This document shows positions 1-13,653 of a stretch of 64,000 bases of DNA, piece by piece (position 1 is the first letter of the stretch; every line of letters begins with the position of its first letter). Made by a program: the position numbers and the translations under genes. The notes under the pieces are model-generated. The model ran no database searches, was not told the origin of the DNA, and saw only the letters and a list, made by a program, of their open reading frames with translations. Origin of the DNA: Hypomesus transpacificus (Eukaryota; Chordata; Actinopteri; Osmeriformes; Osmeridae); NCBI RefSeq assembly GCF_021917145.1, contig NC_061065.1, positions 11,405,412-11,469,411 on the forward strand. Reading direction: 5' to 3'.

Positions 1-933
1 TTTGAACCTTGATGACAGAAAGATTGACAGATGGCATTATGGTGCCAATAACAAGGTGTAGATCATATGTGCTGCAGATTATGCTTCTGATTTGATTAGA
101 TTTGGTGTTCATTGCTGATACTTGATCATGTATTGTAATTTAGAGTTTAATGCATTGTATCATCCAGAAAGTCATATATCTTCATTGCAAATCACTAGAT
201 TTGTCACAAACACAGAAATTGTGTCTGTCATGTTTCATTTTTAGCTTTGTTTGTTCCTGCAAGTTAAGCTTGGATAAGGTTAAACCATTCATGTTGTGAG
301 CTGTGACACCAACCAACCCTCTGGCCAAAATCCAGAGCCCACTTTTATCACCCTTTCAACCTATTCTATTATCTATGCCCTGGACTGCTTCAACACTCAG
401 AGAACACAAAGAACCTTGATAAAACTCTCCCTCCCCCTAACTCTCCCTCCCCATCTCACTCAGCAAGGTCGTTGAAAGAAGAACTCCAGAGAGATCCAGA
501 CAATGCCTCCTAACGTTCCTTCACCTGGAGACCGGCCGGCCTGATGCGACGTGGCCTGGCCCGCTGCCCTGTCAGCTTGTCCAGACAGCAAGGGGATGAC
601 ACGTGACTGTTACACAACCCCACACCTGGTCTTATGAGCTCATCATGTCTCTCGCAGACACCAACACATCCAGTCAAGACAAGGATAGAGATATCTGGTT
701 TGTCGTTTTGTGCTGTCTATATTTGGTCCCTCTGATTTCACTGTTATTTCCTTGTCTTCTGCATGCCTGTGTCTGCGCCGCACAGTGGGTTAACATCTTT
801 ACGTTACTGGGTCTGTTTTTGCAAATCTGAGCACACAAAAAGGGTGTTAATTTACATTTGCTGATGTCCACTGAAAGCAAATCTTTTCCATGGATTTTGT
901 TATTGGTACTTGTTAGTTAGAAAACGTGCCTTG

Positions 934-1001
934 AAGTGCCTTGCCCAAGGACACAACCTAATTTCGTGCCAAATGACGTTGTGTCCTTGGGCAAGGCACT
1001 T
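934..1001. repeat. perfect 24-bp inverted repeat with 20-bp loop
   Basis: Positions 934-957 are the exact reverse complement of 978-1001, so the region can form a 24-bp hairpin with a 20-nt loop. The arm sequence (core TGTCCTTGGGCAAGGCACTT) is, from general knowledge, a common motif of fish interspersed repeats. The simplest reading is two copies of one repeat family meeting head to head. Confidence 0.85.
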
Positions 1002-1098
1002 CACACTACTTGCCTCAGGGAGAAAGTCCCTGTACTTATCGTAAGTTGCTCTGGACAAGAGCGTCTGCTAAATGACTACATGTAAAATGTAAATGTAA
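978..1098 (+). mobile_element. SINE/LINE 3'-tail type interspersed repeat
   Basis: After the arm at 978-1001 comes a stretch ending in GAGCGTCTGCTAAATGACTA and a run of ATGTAAA-like units at 1,075-1,098. The AGAGCGTCTGCTAAATG core followed by short tail repeats is typical of the 3' tail shared by fish SINEs and their partner LINEs. Only a fragment is present and no reading frame is expected. A degraded piece with the same core (AAAAGCGTCTGCTAAA) is seen near 61,480-61,510. Confidence 0.6.
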
Positions 1099-1404
1099 GA
1101 AAACATCTGATTGCACAAGAGGTTTAGACTGAACTTAATCCAGCATGTTGCACTGTGAATTGTGACATCATCATTGTTGGGGATAATGAGGTTGTTTTGG
1201 TAGTCTCTGAAGGAGGACAACCAGCCAAAATAGGACACAATGATGGTTTGAATCTCGGGTTAAGCAATAAAGCAGGTGGCATAAGCCTGACTTTCAAGAC
1301 CAACCTGTTTTACTGGTATTCTTTGCTGTAGTCATTGGAGTTGGAGGAGAAGGAGTGTGGAAGTTGAGGATGTTGGGGGTAGGAGGAAAGGGGAGGAAGT
1401 TGTG

Positions 1405-1619
1405 TGAGGAGGAGGAGGAGGAGGAGGAGGAGGAGGAGGAGGAGGAAGAGGAGGAGAAGGAGGAGGAGGAGAAGGAGGAGGAGGAGGAGGAGGAGGAGGA
1501 GGAGGAGGAGGAGGAGGAGGAGAAGGAGGAGGAGGAGGAGGAGGAGGAGGAGGAGGAGGAGGAGGAGGAGGAGGAGGAGAAGGAGGAGGAGGAGGAGGAG
1601 GAGGAGGAGGAGGAGGAGA
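1405..1619. repeat. (GGA)n polypurine microsatellite, about 215 bp
   Basis: This is an almost pure GGA/GAG trinucleotide array with scattered GAA interruptions. It is read as poly-Glu or poly-Arg on the plus strand and poly-Leu on the minus strand, which are artefacts of the repeat. Such long purine-pyrimidine mirror-like tracts can adopt triplex (H-DNA) structures and are often length-polymorphic. Confidence 0.95.
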
Positions 1620-4600
1620 GGTCTCATAATGAGTACAATTTGTGGCTAATTGTTCCCACTGTGTTCTGGTGTTGTGGCATGTGGGTCACAGCTGAGTCTG
1701 CTTCTCCGCCACAGACGGGGACAGTTGGCTGCCACTGAAAGAAGGCAGGCTACATTCAAAACTAATCATTTTGTGTGCTACACGTCATGAAACTTTAGAT
1801 GTAACTAATTGAAATACTTACTAAACCTAAAGCGAATGTTGTCAAATAGACACTATATTCACCAAAGGAACTATCAGTTAGAATTATTCAAATCAGTCAA
1901 CGTTTGGCAGGAAAGTAATACAAATATATATACATCTGATGACTTCAGCTGTACGCATCATTACGCATTTAGCAAGTTGTGACACCAATAAACAATAATA
2001 CTTGCCTGTGACTCAAAATATTCACACAGCCTTGTTGTGAACTTTTGCTTGAGAGATTTACATTTTGATCTATTGTATATTTTCCCAGAAGGCCAATTAA
2101 TGTGTAGCACAAATTTCAGACAAACAACAACTGGTTCTCATAAACAGTATTCCTCCACCGTGATAGTCCTCCACCACAGAGAAAACACTCTAGTGCCGCT
2201 TAGCAGCCCTGAAAAACTGAAACCTGTAGTTTGTCTGTCTGTGGGCTGACTATGGTTGACTGTCCCCAAAATATATTTAAGGTTTGGCTGGTTGTTCACA
2301 GGCACAGTTCCTTGGCTTGGTCATGCAATAAAAAGTCAAATCTCATTTTGAAAACTGGATAAAAAAATGCAAATTTAATTTAATTGGTTGACATTTATAT
2401 TATTTATGAATGAGTTTACATGTTCTGTAGTCCTCATCTAATGATTGTGATTTTTGTTGTCTTGTGAATACACTTGTAATAATCCACAGATTGTTTGTCT
2501 GTCCATCCTGATGCATCCCACTAGAAATAGATGAAGTTTGATTAGGTAGATTTTCGTTGTTCCCTCCACCACCCAGTCTCCACCCGTGGTTCTGTCTTTG
2601 TTTAATCTGTCAGTGGGAATTATGGATATTTTACCTCTCTGCCACTGATGTTGAGATGAAGTCTCAAGATGGGTTTTCTTGGGAAGAGAGCGGTCGCAAA
2701 GCAGACCAAATATGGCATGTTGTAAAACTCAATCAAATCCTGGTAAATTATCCTGACTGAACTGAACTGTGCTGAGTAGAAACCCATTCAGGAGTATGTT
2801 GCGGAAGAAAAGAAAGTCTTGTCTCCACTAACAGTGTGGCTGAAGTCTAAGTTCCTGAAATTATATGCATTTCAGTCAGCTGAGTGGAAAGAGAGTGACA
2901 CCAGACAAGATATAGGACTGAAATAATTAATAGATCAGAGACACTTAGGGTTAGGGTTAGCACACAAGGTCTGCTGCAAAGTCTCTGAGACAGAAGTCAG
3001 AGAGCTCATTTTGCATATTGAACACAATGAAAACACAGAGATAAGAAAGACAGCTTACTTCTTGGTCTAAGCACCAAACTTAGAAAACACATTGTTTAAC
3101 ATATACCAATGGTAAAGCCTTCCATTTCCATTCCACAGCGGTAGTGCACTGTCTGGAAGCCTCTACTGGATGTTAGTGGTCTGGGGGATCCAGACCCCTG
3201 TGTTGACACCCCTGTAACATGTAGGATTGTGGTTAACTCAAGAGACTCGGTGGGCTGGCCCATTTCCAGAAAGAACAACATCTGGATTTTGGATTTTAAT
3301 AATGTGAGTTTGACCCAGGCCAGAGCACTGAGTGGAATAGGATAGCTATCACAAAATTAAACTGTCCATCAAGTGCATTGGTGTCCTCGATCAAATAAAA
3401 TCGAACTGCATTTGTATATCCCCTGAGCTTAACAGTTGCCCACAGATCATTTACATTACATTTACCTGTATTAATTTAGCAGATGTTTATATGGTAACCA
3501 ACCTAAACCCTCAGAGAATACAATGAGAAACTCCTGAAAACTCTTAAAGGATAAAGGAAGACAAATTGTCCCTGAAAATAATTGTTTATCTGGTTGTAGA
3601 ATTGCTCTATCTGTCTAATCGTGAGGGTAGTAACAATATATTCCTATGTTTCATAATCAGTAATGTGTTCCAATGATGTGTTCAGCAGAGATGCTCTTGA
3701 AAAATGTGTGGGTGATTTGAACCCTGTGCAAGCTGCCCGGTGGTGAATAACCTGTATTGTGTTTCAAGTACAGTATAGCAGCATTCAGGACTGTAACAGG
3801 TCAAAGCTGTGTGCTGGAAAATCTTCTTAGTGCATCAGTGGAGTGTGCTGTCATGGTGGTCATTAGAAATATTGTCAATTAAGGGATATGAGTAATCCCA
3901 AACTCAGTGTTTGAATTTCAACACCTAGGGCTTAATTGTTACAAGGTTTTAGAAATGTCAATATTTAGTTCCTATTTCCGTTTTGCCAGATAAGCTGTTT
4001 TCTTTAAAACATTCAAGATCTGTATGTATGTGATGCATCAAGAGTCAGATGTGTCTGTAACATACAGAGTGTTAAATGTGTTTGAGTATGACTATTTAAA
4101 CCCCCCAGCCTCTTGTTATGCAGCCTGCTGAATCAGCTATGTTCTTCCCTGAGTGCTTTTCAGTACTTGAGTTACACGGCAGTTTAATGTGCTAACAGCC
4201 CAGCCAAGAAGGAATCTATTATGGAACACTGGACTCAGTAGATTTAGTGTTGCTGGGCAGACAACCAAATGCTATAATGGCTTTTACTGATGAAAGAAGG
4301 AGCCAACATGACTAATATGAGCAGTCCATCACTGGGCACGGTTTTATTAGCATCTCTTTTCTGACCAGTAATTATTAGAAATGGAGTGAGACATAAATGA
4401 GGTTCTGGAGAAGACCACACCAACTCCCACCTGCCACCCTGTCTACGTACCTGATTACCATGGAAAGGCCACACCTGAAACCTATCTGCTAATCCAATGC
4501 AAAACTCGGATTAGTCAATAACATAATTATAAATATACCCTCGCCACACCAGCCACTCACGTGTCTCTGCTTTTGCATCCCACCCCCTCTTCCAACTCCT

Positions 4601-6616
4601 TCTCAACTGTTGAGCTCCCCTTCTGCTACCCAGGCACCTCGTGGGTGATCACAAGACCTCCGAGAAGCCCAGTCAAGACCTGTCAATACCTTCACAAGGA
4701 TGTCTACTGCTATGGAGATGTGGTGGTTACTGTACTCTAGAAGGTCTGCTGTAAGGGAAAAAAATCATGTTGCTACCAAACAAATATGGAAATATTCAAA
4801 TGAAAGTCATACTGTGTTCTTGCTTTACTGCCTTAATACTCAACAAGAGAAAAGACCACTCATTTACTACCAGCAATGGGAAGATTCCATGTCCACTTTC
4901 CCACGGCCTGTTATCGGGTCAGGAAGGCCAGGTGCTCAACCAAGCTATGCAAGACAGAATAGAACTGTCATCAATGTGCTTGGCATTCCATCTTCCAACA
5001 TTGAAAGGTATTGTTAACTCACATGTATGGCACGCTTCTGCCATGCTCTGTCCTCCACCCTATCTCCATCTCACACACACACAGACAACACAGCTGGACA
5101 GACATACCTTCGTTTCACTCTGAACATGGCAGAGATTAAGGCTGGGTCTGTAGTCAGCTTGTCAGACTGTTCATACATGGAATGTTTTGGTATGGAATTG
5201 CTTAATTCCACACATTGAGTCACAATTGAATTGAGCAGTTTGTAAGGGAGGGAGAGGGCCTTCATTAGTGGTGACACTGTGACTGTTTGGTTCTCACTGT
5301 GTGATTGATCAAGCAGGGTCTGGAGGATGTAGAACAAGAACACTTTTGTCCTCAAAGGGCATGTGACACGAATACCTTCAGATTACCTGATTTGCAATCT
5401 AATACAATTATGTTTAAATTAATGTTTCAATAAGTAAACATAAGCTTTGATGTCAGCCTAAAGCGGTTTCGCTGTTCCAGATGGCCAGGCATTTAAGTAA
5501 ATGACATGCTGATTACATATTTTCAATACATACAGACAGATGATAGAAACAACGTTGTCCGTGGTTGTGTTTCATAGCAGCTTTCGGCTGGACAATAACT
5601 TGTGTCATGTTGTTTTACATCAACGTGGAAGATCGTTTGGGTTTAGTGAGTGTGCCTTTGTCCAGGAGGAGAGTTGTGAGGGCGGGGGCTCAATGTTGGC
5701 CGGTCGGTCTGTGATGGCATGCTTGGAGCTGTAGGAGGCGTTTGTTGTCTCCACATAGCTTCTCACGGTGACAGTTGCTCTTCCTGTAAAGGTGGAGCAC
5801 GGCGGGAAACCCTTTTGTTGTTGTTTTTTGTTAGGCTGACACGTGTCCTTGTCACCCCGACCATGTCTGGCGCAACACCCAGACACTGCCTTGTCAGCAC
5901 CGGGAGGTTCAGCTAAGCATGTTGCTACGGTAATCACATCTGAGTAATGCAATGTAGCATCGGCTTTGGCAGAACACAAGGCATGGAGATGGAGAGTCAG
6001 ACATACATCGAAGTGTACATTTTGTATCAGTGACACGATTAGAAAGTCCTCCCACGTGTGCACAATCTGAACTTTTTTCATCACTCACCTTCACAAACCA
6101 CAATCACTTCTCTATTCTGTCTCTTCTTAACAGGAAGCAATGATCTATTTTTCAACACTGACCTTTCAGTTATAGCTTTGGTTAACACCATGTGACTGGC
6201 ATATTTTCCCCTCATCATTGTGATGTTATCACAATAGGTACTGTTAAAACGGCTGAGAACTGTTTGTGCTGCAATTAATGTATTATGACAGTAACCCTTG
6301 GGATTCTGTATGGTTGGTTAACTCCTGTTACTGTTGTGTCTGGAATGAGACAAGTAGCCATAACAATGGATAGAAATTGTCTATGATGTTCAGATGAACT
6401 GCAATATGTCACTGCCAAACAATGGTCCAAGGATGACCTTTTGATACTGGAGACTTCCTATTAGCAGGCCTCTATTTTGTTTACAAAGTTACACCCACCG
6501 ATATGTTAACACTACACAACCTACAGTATGTTGCTGTTGTATTCAATCTTAATAAGCTTTCACAGTTTGTGTCAAGTCACAACAAGCAACATGGACAATG
6601 TACAGTATGTCTTTGT

Positions 6617-6638
6617 GTGTGTGTGTGTGTGTGTGTGT
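6617..6638. repeat. (GT)n microsatellite
   Basis: A run of about eleven GT dinucleotides. It is a simple sequence repeat and is not part of a gene. Confidence 0.9.
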
Positions 6639-7192
6639 CTTGGGAAGCAAGAGAGAGCCTGCTGGGTAGTGAAGGTGATCATGGTGATTGTTTTCTCTCT
6701 GGCAGAGAAGAGTCAGGACAGAGAGTATAAATGTGCTGGCTGCCCAGCTGTGGACACAGAAGCAGGCCCTAGCTCCAGAGACCATTACAGAAGGCAAGAG
6801 GAGGGAGCAGAGCAGAGCACACACAAACATGAGTAATGATAACCAGCTGCTTGCACCAAATTTCTATAAATATACATTCACACATGCAAACAAGCACGCA
6901 CACACAGAGGAAACAGGGATTGGGAGAAGATAAATGCAGATGCTGCAGAGAGAGGTTTGTTGGATACAAGTAGTAGTTGTAAAGGTTGATTTTGAAGTCA
7001 CATACAGGCACACAGTCAAACACACCAGATAAGCGCACACACCAGACACGCACACACAGATACACACACACTGTTTTTCACTGGCTGTGTTTTTCACTGG
7101 CTGTGTAAAGATAAGGATGTGTGACTAGTGTTTGTTTGGGAGATACTGTAAATGTTGTGGTGTGAATGGGGTTTGTGTGGAAAAAACTAATC

Positions 7193-7939
7193 TGGGACCT
7201 CATTTATAAACGTTGGGTATATGCACAAAAGAATGCGTACGCCACTTCCAACGCAAACTTTAGGATACAAATTTTAAAAACTTCACGTGAGAATGTGCGG
7301 TCCTCTACGCACTCTTTAATAACCCATGCAGACACACAAAACCTGGAGAAATGGGAAACTGCGACTCTGATGGTAGAAGGATGAAACGTAGCCTACCCCT
7401 CACAAATTACATATGAAGAGTTCCCTGGAGTGCACACTACAAACGGAGATCTGTTCATGCAAAACAACCCCTCAGTTTGATGCGGAATCTATAATCATTC
7501 AACACTTCTTACATGTTAAGCAATGTATTCTCATAAATATTGAGCAGAATGAACGTGAAGACTAATTCAAGTTTAAACTGAGAGTGTTGCCTCAGTCCAG
7601 CAGATTTGCACAGTGTCATAAATGTTATCACATATTCGTTGCTAATTACTGTCAAAGTGATCATGCCAAACAATATCGTTTTTTACCGTTCAACCTGCAA
7701 CAACCTCAATTTCATACTCTGTGTAATTCCTGTTTTGTAGGTTGTCTGTTGGGATTTGCCGTCATTGCAGTCAGTGATTCAGTATCGATTAATGTTTTTT
7801 TTTCACAAACGATTTTTATAGACTTTTTGTGGGAAAAGAGAGAGATGCTCACGCTTAATTTCAAGGTTGTGATTTATAAAGGAAAACTGGAATGGGATGT
7901 GCCTGCGCACTGTTTTATAAATCCAAATGTTTTTGTGTA
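7193..7939. mobile_element. MITE-like non-autonomous DNA element (candidate)
   Basis: The left end contains CATTTATAAACGTTGGG followed by GCGTACGCCACTT. The right end (about 7,895-7,939) contains GCCTGCGCACTGTTTTATAAAT, which is a degenerate reverse complement of the left end (ATTTATAAA, then a GCGCA-rich block). The inside has no transposase frame. Ends of this kind are common in fish interspersed repeats. The family and exact borders are not known and no target-site duplication was established. Confidence 0.45.
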
Positions 7940-10900
7940 GAAAGAAAGAAAGGCCATATTTATGTGGTTTTGTATTGACAATCTAAGTCTTTGCTTACGA
8001 CTCCTAATAAAGACTGTCACTCCTCCAGGTCCTCCTCCTCCGTCTCCTCAGTCTCCTCCCAGGGGACTTACCACACTCTTATCTAACCCTTAGGTGGTGA
8101 CATCACTGTCCTCCAGGAGTAACTGTACCACAGGAGTCTCAGGGCACCTGTCGTGCAGCCAGCCCTCCACAACCCTCCCTGGTAACAACAACTCATTCAT
8201 TACTGCTGGAACAGACTTCACTATGAACCCTCCAAGTGATTCAGAGTAATTGACTTGGTTTCAGTTTACATGTGATTCACTCTCTGGTTACACTGATAGT
8301 GTAGGAATAAAGGTCAGTGTAATATTAGCGTGAGTCATATGGATCTCATTTAAACGGGCAGTTATGGAGCTTAAAAGTAAAAGTAGAAATTCATGTCATT
8401 TTCAGGCTTCACATTTCTGTTCATTTGTCTTGGTTAGTGTGGGTTGCGTTACAGGACATGAGGTTAACCAGCAGATGTATGTTTGTTTCAATTGTCAACA
8501 GTTTGAGGCTCATAGTTCACTACTAATGTCTGAAGATCACATGAGCAGCCAAAATGTGTTTTCTCAGGTAAGGTTTCTCAAGCTTCCTGTTAAATCTCCA
8601 TTGTATTTAAACTTCCCAAAGTATTTCTCCAAGAGAAGACATGATAACAGAGATACTTCGTTTCAGGGAACCTCCAGATTAGGAGGTCAGAGAGTTTTCA
8701 TTTTCAGTGTCAGCTGAGAACCGTGGAGGGGAGGGTGGACCTGACAGGGTAGGGGGCACCAGCTGAAGCTCCCTTGCAAGCTCAGCAGATCTCTGTGGGG
8801 TTTCTTTTTCTCCTTTCTTTTTTTGTGTTTACACACAAAGCTGACAGTAAAACTCAGAGATTGGTAACTTGAGACGTTAGACGGAGGGAAGGCGGGAGGA
8901 ATGAAGAATTCTCTCTCTGGGGGGAGAGAAAAGAAAGGAGAGAGAGAGAGACTTAGAGAGGTCAGGAAAGGAAAAAGTTAGGAGGGAGGCTTGTATGAAT
9001 ACAGGACTATAATACACATTGTATACAATCATACAGCATACACTCTTTACATTCAAGTTACATTAACTACCATGTAACTACATAGCAATTGTAATGGCAT
9101 TGTCATGTATTTGAATCATACTAAATATTATCAGTATAGATAAAAGTTCATGAAGGCACATGTGGGGAAGGGTTGTAAGGGGTTGGTGAATGTTGTTAAG
9201 GGGCAGTTGAAAGTTGTGTTACCAAAACAAGATCAGTGTTAACACACACTGACCACTGGAACCATCATCATAATCATTTGTAAACATATGAAACTATAAT
9301 GTTGTTGTTACAGGTATTGTTATGTACAAGGTAGTTATTGTCACTTAAGTGTGAAATGCTGCATGACATACAAATCTATCAATGAATGGAGAAGTAGAAT
9401 AAAACAGTGACTAAGATGCGAAGAAACAAAGCGATAGAACAGTAAAGAGCACAAACAGGAGACAATCTGAAACAAGAATAGAGAGATAAGTAGGGAGGGA
9501 TGTAAGAGAGGGGTTAAAGGTGGATGCGGATGTGAAGACTAAGAGACAGTTTGTTTACCCAAGCAGTGAGTTGGACTGCGTTGGTGTTCTGGTTGTTTTG
9601 GTGACCAGAGTAGCAATCAGCTGCACCAGCTGTGACCCCATGCTTCACCCATATGACCTTTGACCCCCTAGTCAACCTAAACACTCAGTGCAGTGCAAAC
9701 ACAGCAAACCGCCACTTGCCAGTTTTCGTACTGTTGTTTTTTAGTCTTGTAAAGAATTTAAAGGAAGCTAAAGTGGACAGAGAAGGTTGTCCAAAAAGAA
9801 TAACTTGTTGTAGACTTGTAAACACACACACACAAACTCGCACACATACTCACACACATGTACACATGCACACCAACCACAACTGAATGGGATATCCTGT
9901 TTTCACAGGGCCCGCTTCACCTACAATAGCATGATGGAAGGGGGTTTGTTATTGTTGCCCATATCATGCAGAGGAATATAAGGAAGCATCTCTCATTGTG
10001 TTCTCCCCTGGCTTGGTCTCAGACAACTGCCCTAGGAGCCCTTGAGGGCCCCTTGACCCAGTCTGGCATCTCCACAGCGACCCCTGCCCAGCCCTTCTCA
10101 TTAAAGAGTCATATCTCCATCAGCATCTGCAGCTAGAGTTACACTGCCTCAATGCTGCTGGGGTGTGTGTATGAGGGGGGCATTGTAAGTGGACACGAAG
10201 ACACACGCAAAAACACACACACATGTAAACACACACTCAAACACACACACACACATACACTCACATTCCTTGCTAATGCTCAGTTATGTGTATGAGGAGG
10301 TGGAGGGGCATAAAGATACCAATCACACACACACACACACACACATGCAAACATGGACCTTCCATGCTAGTGCTGAGGTACATGTTATGTGCAAGAGTTT
10401 ATTGTAAATTGACATGCATGTGTACACATACAGTACATGCTGTATACACACATAGACTCACATACATAAACACACACACGTACACACACACATGCTGCAG
10501 CTGCTGTTTGTGTCCTGCATGCTGGAGGGCATTGCTCCATCGGTACGCCCAGGCTGCAGGTATGCGTGGCACGCGGCCTGGTTGGTGCCAGGGCCATGCT
10601 GCACTTGCGCTAGGGTCAAGGCAAACCTCTCCAGGGGTCGTAGGTCAGGTTCTGGAACAGCCATAAAACATGAGAGCTGGAGGGCAGGTGGTCTGCAGAG
10701 AGATACGGGAAGGACACATATTTAACAATTTCTCTGCAGTGGTAGTTTTCATGACAATGTGGTTATCTTATGTGAAAGTGCATGTGTATGTGCATGCCGG
10801 TTGGCAAATGAATACTAATGTGACACATGGCATGTGGTGCCGTGTATTTACACCGATGGCTTATCACCCAGACACACATCACACATTGAAGACACTGGTC

Positions 10901-13244
10901 TAAATATATACCATGTAGATACAATGCATATCTGTACATTTGAGGCTTGCAAACTGAAGAAATTCAGAAATGATCCCCCACTCTCCTCTCACAAGAGTCA
11001 AGGTCATATAGGAATAGCAGTAACGAGGGTATGTAGTCCATCTCCATGGTGACAGACATCCACCTGTCCCTCTCTGGGTGAGGGGGACAGCTGCAGAGGA
11101 CTGGTGGCCGTGGGAACAGCAGACCAGCAGTGTGTTGTGATGGTTTGTGAGTGTGTCCAGGATTAACAAGGCCAACAGATGATTTACCAGCTAAGACTAC
11201 AGCTAAATATACAGCCAGGACAGGTCTGGGCTAAGGGGTTCAAGGCTTGTTGAATGCATGGAATCCTTCACTAACTGTCAATTGCGTTGTTACTGTAATT
11301 ACCGTAATCTGCAATTACATATTTCATAAGCACTCATATCTATGTATTAACTGCCATAAAGTTTGGAAAGAAATATTGATTATTCCCCAGTAGTAGCAAC
11401 TCAACATAAAATACATGAAAAAGTAGGCTTTGTATTTGAAGTGAGACATGGTGGTTGACATGACCATCAAATCCCAGCAGTTCTGTGAGTGATGTCACTG
11501 GCTCCGAGGTGCCCTGCTGTCCTAAGCTTGATGGGGACATTGACAATATCAGACCCATTCCATACCAACAGGCTGTAACTCCACTGTTGAGAGGACAGGA
11601 GGCACTGATGACCTTGCCCACATCAATATCTGAACAACATTGCTGGCAGATGATTAAAACCAACCGTTCTTGTTGCTATTGTACCATTGAGGGACTCTTG
11701 GTATGGAAGTTCCAGGAGAGAACAGAAGATACTGGTCACAGACACCGGCATCACAGACACCGGCATGTCTCACACCTTTCGCCCACACAAGCCACAGTGT
11801 CTGAACACAGGGCTAAAAGTGTCAAGTCCCAAACAGTGTGTGCGTGCAAAGACCTTGATTAAAATCTGCCGGTAAGAAAAGGAAGCATGCTAACTTGTGT
11901 GTGTGTCTGTGTGATCATGGCATGGCCATTTATTGCGGGTCACTCTCACAGGTAGTTGAAATGGAAGTATGTAAAAATGGTATGGGACTCCTCAGATTAA
12001 ATGTTTTCTCTGAAAGCAGGATCAGATCATGTTGTTTGACACAGCTGTGTCTCTAGCATGTTGATAATGATCACGTCAATCGCATCAAGGCATTTATTGA
12101 TAGCAGGTTCAAAATACCTTTAAGAGCTCAAACTAAAGTCTTTAAGTTCTGTGTGAACCACTGAACCAAATAGGAGTTAAAAAAAGCACAAAAGTGTTCC
12201 ATCTCATGTACCTTCAAAGTTTCCCGACACTGTCTCTGAACTGGCTGTGGTGCATTGCCAAGATGGACGCAGAGAGAGAAGTTGCAAGGCAGAGCCAGCA
12301 AAACAGCCAACCCACCAGAGGAAGGAGTATTGTTCTTGGCACTAGAGGAGGCAACCAAGTCCAAGAGCCCAGATGGACTCCAACAAGCTCCAGCAATAAC
12401 ACACACACACACAGACACACAGACACACATGCACACAAACACGCACTGAATAGGGGTCACCTCAGGATACACACACAATAAATCCATTGTGAGTGGTTGT
12501 CTCTTTTCACAGATATTTAGCTGTTCGAAGACCTTATCTACTTTTCGACCCAGAGGAAAACGACAGGAGAACAATGACAATCTTGAATCTAAACACAAAT
12601 CAGGTTATCTCAATACCACAACCTGGGACCTAGAAGAATGGAGTGCAGAACAAGGAAGCCTACTCTCAAATTCTGCCTTTATTCCTTTAACTGACTGATA
12701 TTCCCCAAATAACCAAATAACATTTATAGAATAAAACAAAAGAACAGCAACTAAAATCAGAATACAGAATACTAACTTGCTCCTCTAATGGAATAGACAG
12801 TCAGTCAGACAGACAGGATTGGCAGTGAGACACAGATAGACAGACATAGGCACAACCCCAGACCTACACAAACAGACACAGACACACCCTCGCAGATGCG
12901 TGTACTCTGAACCCACACATATGAGAAACTCTCATGATCACACACAGAAAATTAGCAAGGCTCATCCTCATCTACCAGTTTCTGTCACACTTGTAAATCA
13001 ACATCATCTACAAGTGTTACTTTCACATTCAGACACACTGTGCCCAGTGTTGTCATCATCCACAGATGTCAACAAACAAAACGGATATTGACTGTGCAAA
13101 TATGAACAATGTTAACTTTAGAACAGTTTCTCAGATACACTCATGCACAAACATGGTGAGTGTTAGATTAAATCTCTGCCCCCAGGGAGATAACTGCTCT
13201 CTACTGAATGAGTGAACTCCTTTCTCTCTCTCACTCTGTCTCTC

Positions 13245-13248
<4 letters not shown>

Positions 13249-13340
<92 letters not shown>
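13249..13340. repeat. (TC)n microsatellite, about 90 bp
   Basis: A near-pure TC dinucleotide run. The neighbouring 13,230-13,248 is a less regular TC-rich lead-in. Apparent Ser-Leu and Glu-Arg reading frames across it are repeat artefacts. Confidence 0.95.
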
Positions 13341-13342
<2 letters not shown>

Positions 13343-13628
13343 GAAAACAAAAAAACCGCAGCAACCATAGCGACAGAGCGAGAGGAAGACCTGGCCCAGG
13401 CCTGTCACCTTGGGAGGCTGCTGATTGGTCGAGGCCCACAGTGCTTTGTTGCCGTGGACAGGCAGGCAGTTCTCAGAGCGTTGCCGTGGACGCAGCTTTC
13501 TCAGCAGTCCTGTCAGTCCCATTATACCAGCTGCACTGTGACAACGTGACACACTTTCACCAACACCAACCTCAACAACACCACCCAACCTTTCCACAGC
13601 CCCCATCTACACCAATAATACCACCCTG

Positions 13629-13653
13629 AAACACCACCACCACCACCACCACC
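13629..13653. repeat. (CAC)n short repeat, followed by C-rich DNA
   Basis: About eight CAC units, followed at 13,680-13,700 by a poly-C/CCCTT tract. Both are low-complexity sequence. Confidence 0.8.

Noticed and set aside
1310-1738. Long open frames of Leu, Glu or Arg over the GGA tract
   Set aside because: They are translations of a trinucleotide repeat in three frames, with no flanking coding signal.
5620-6084. 154-codon minus-strand frame
   Set aside because: Composition is random-like, no domain is recognised, no splice or promoter context, and several overlapping frames exist on both strands.
8022-8070. Acidic C-terminus-like frame on the minus strand ending EEEDLEE and stop
   Set aside because: The sequence is GAG-rich low complexity. 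The possible acceptor lacks a pyrimidine tract and no partner exon was found.
12128-12598. 156-codon minus-strand frame
   Set aside because: It crosses a CA/GT repeat (Cys-Val run) and has no recognisable domain.
13208-13606. Ser-Leu and Glu-Arg rich frames
   Set aside because: Artefacts of the TC microsatellite.
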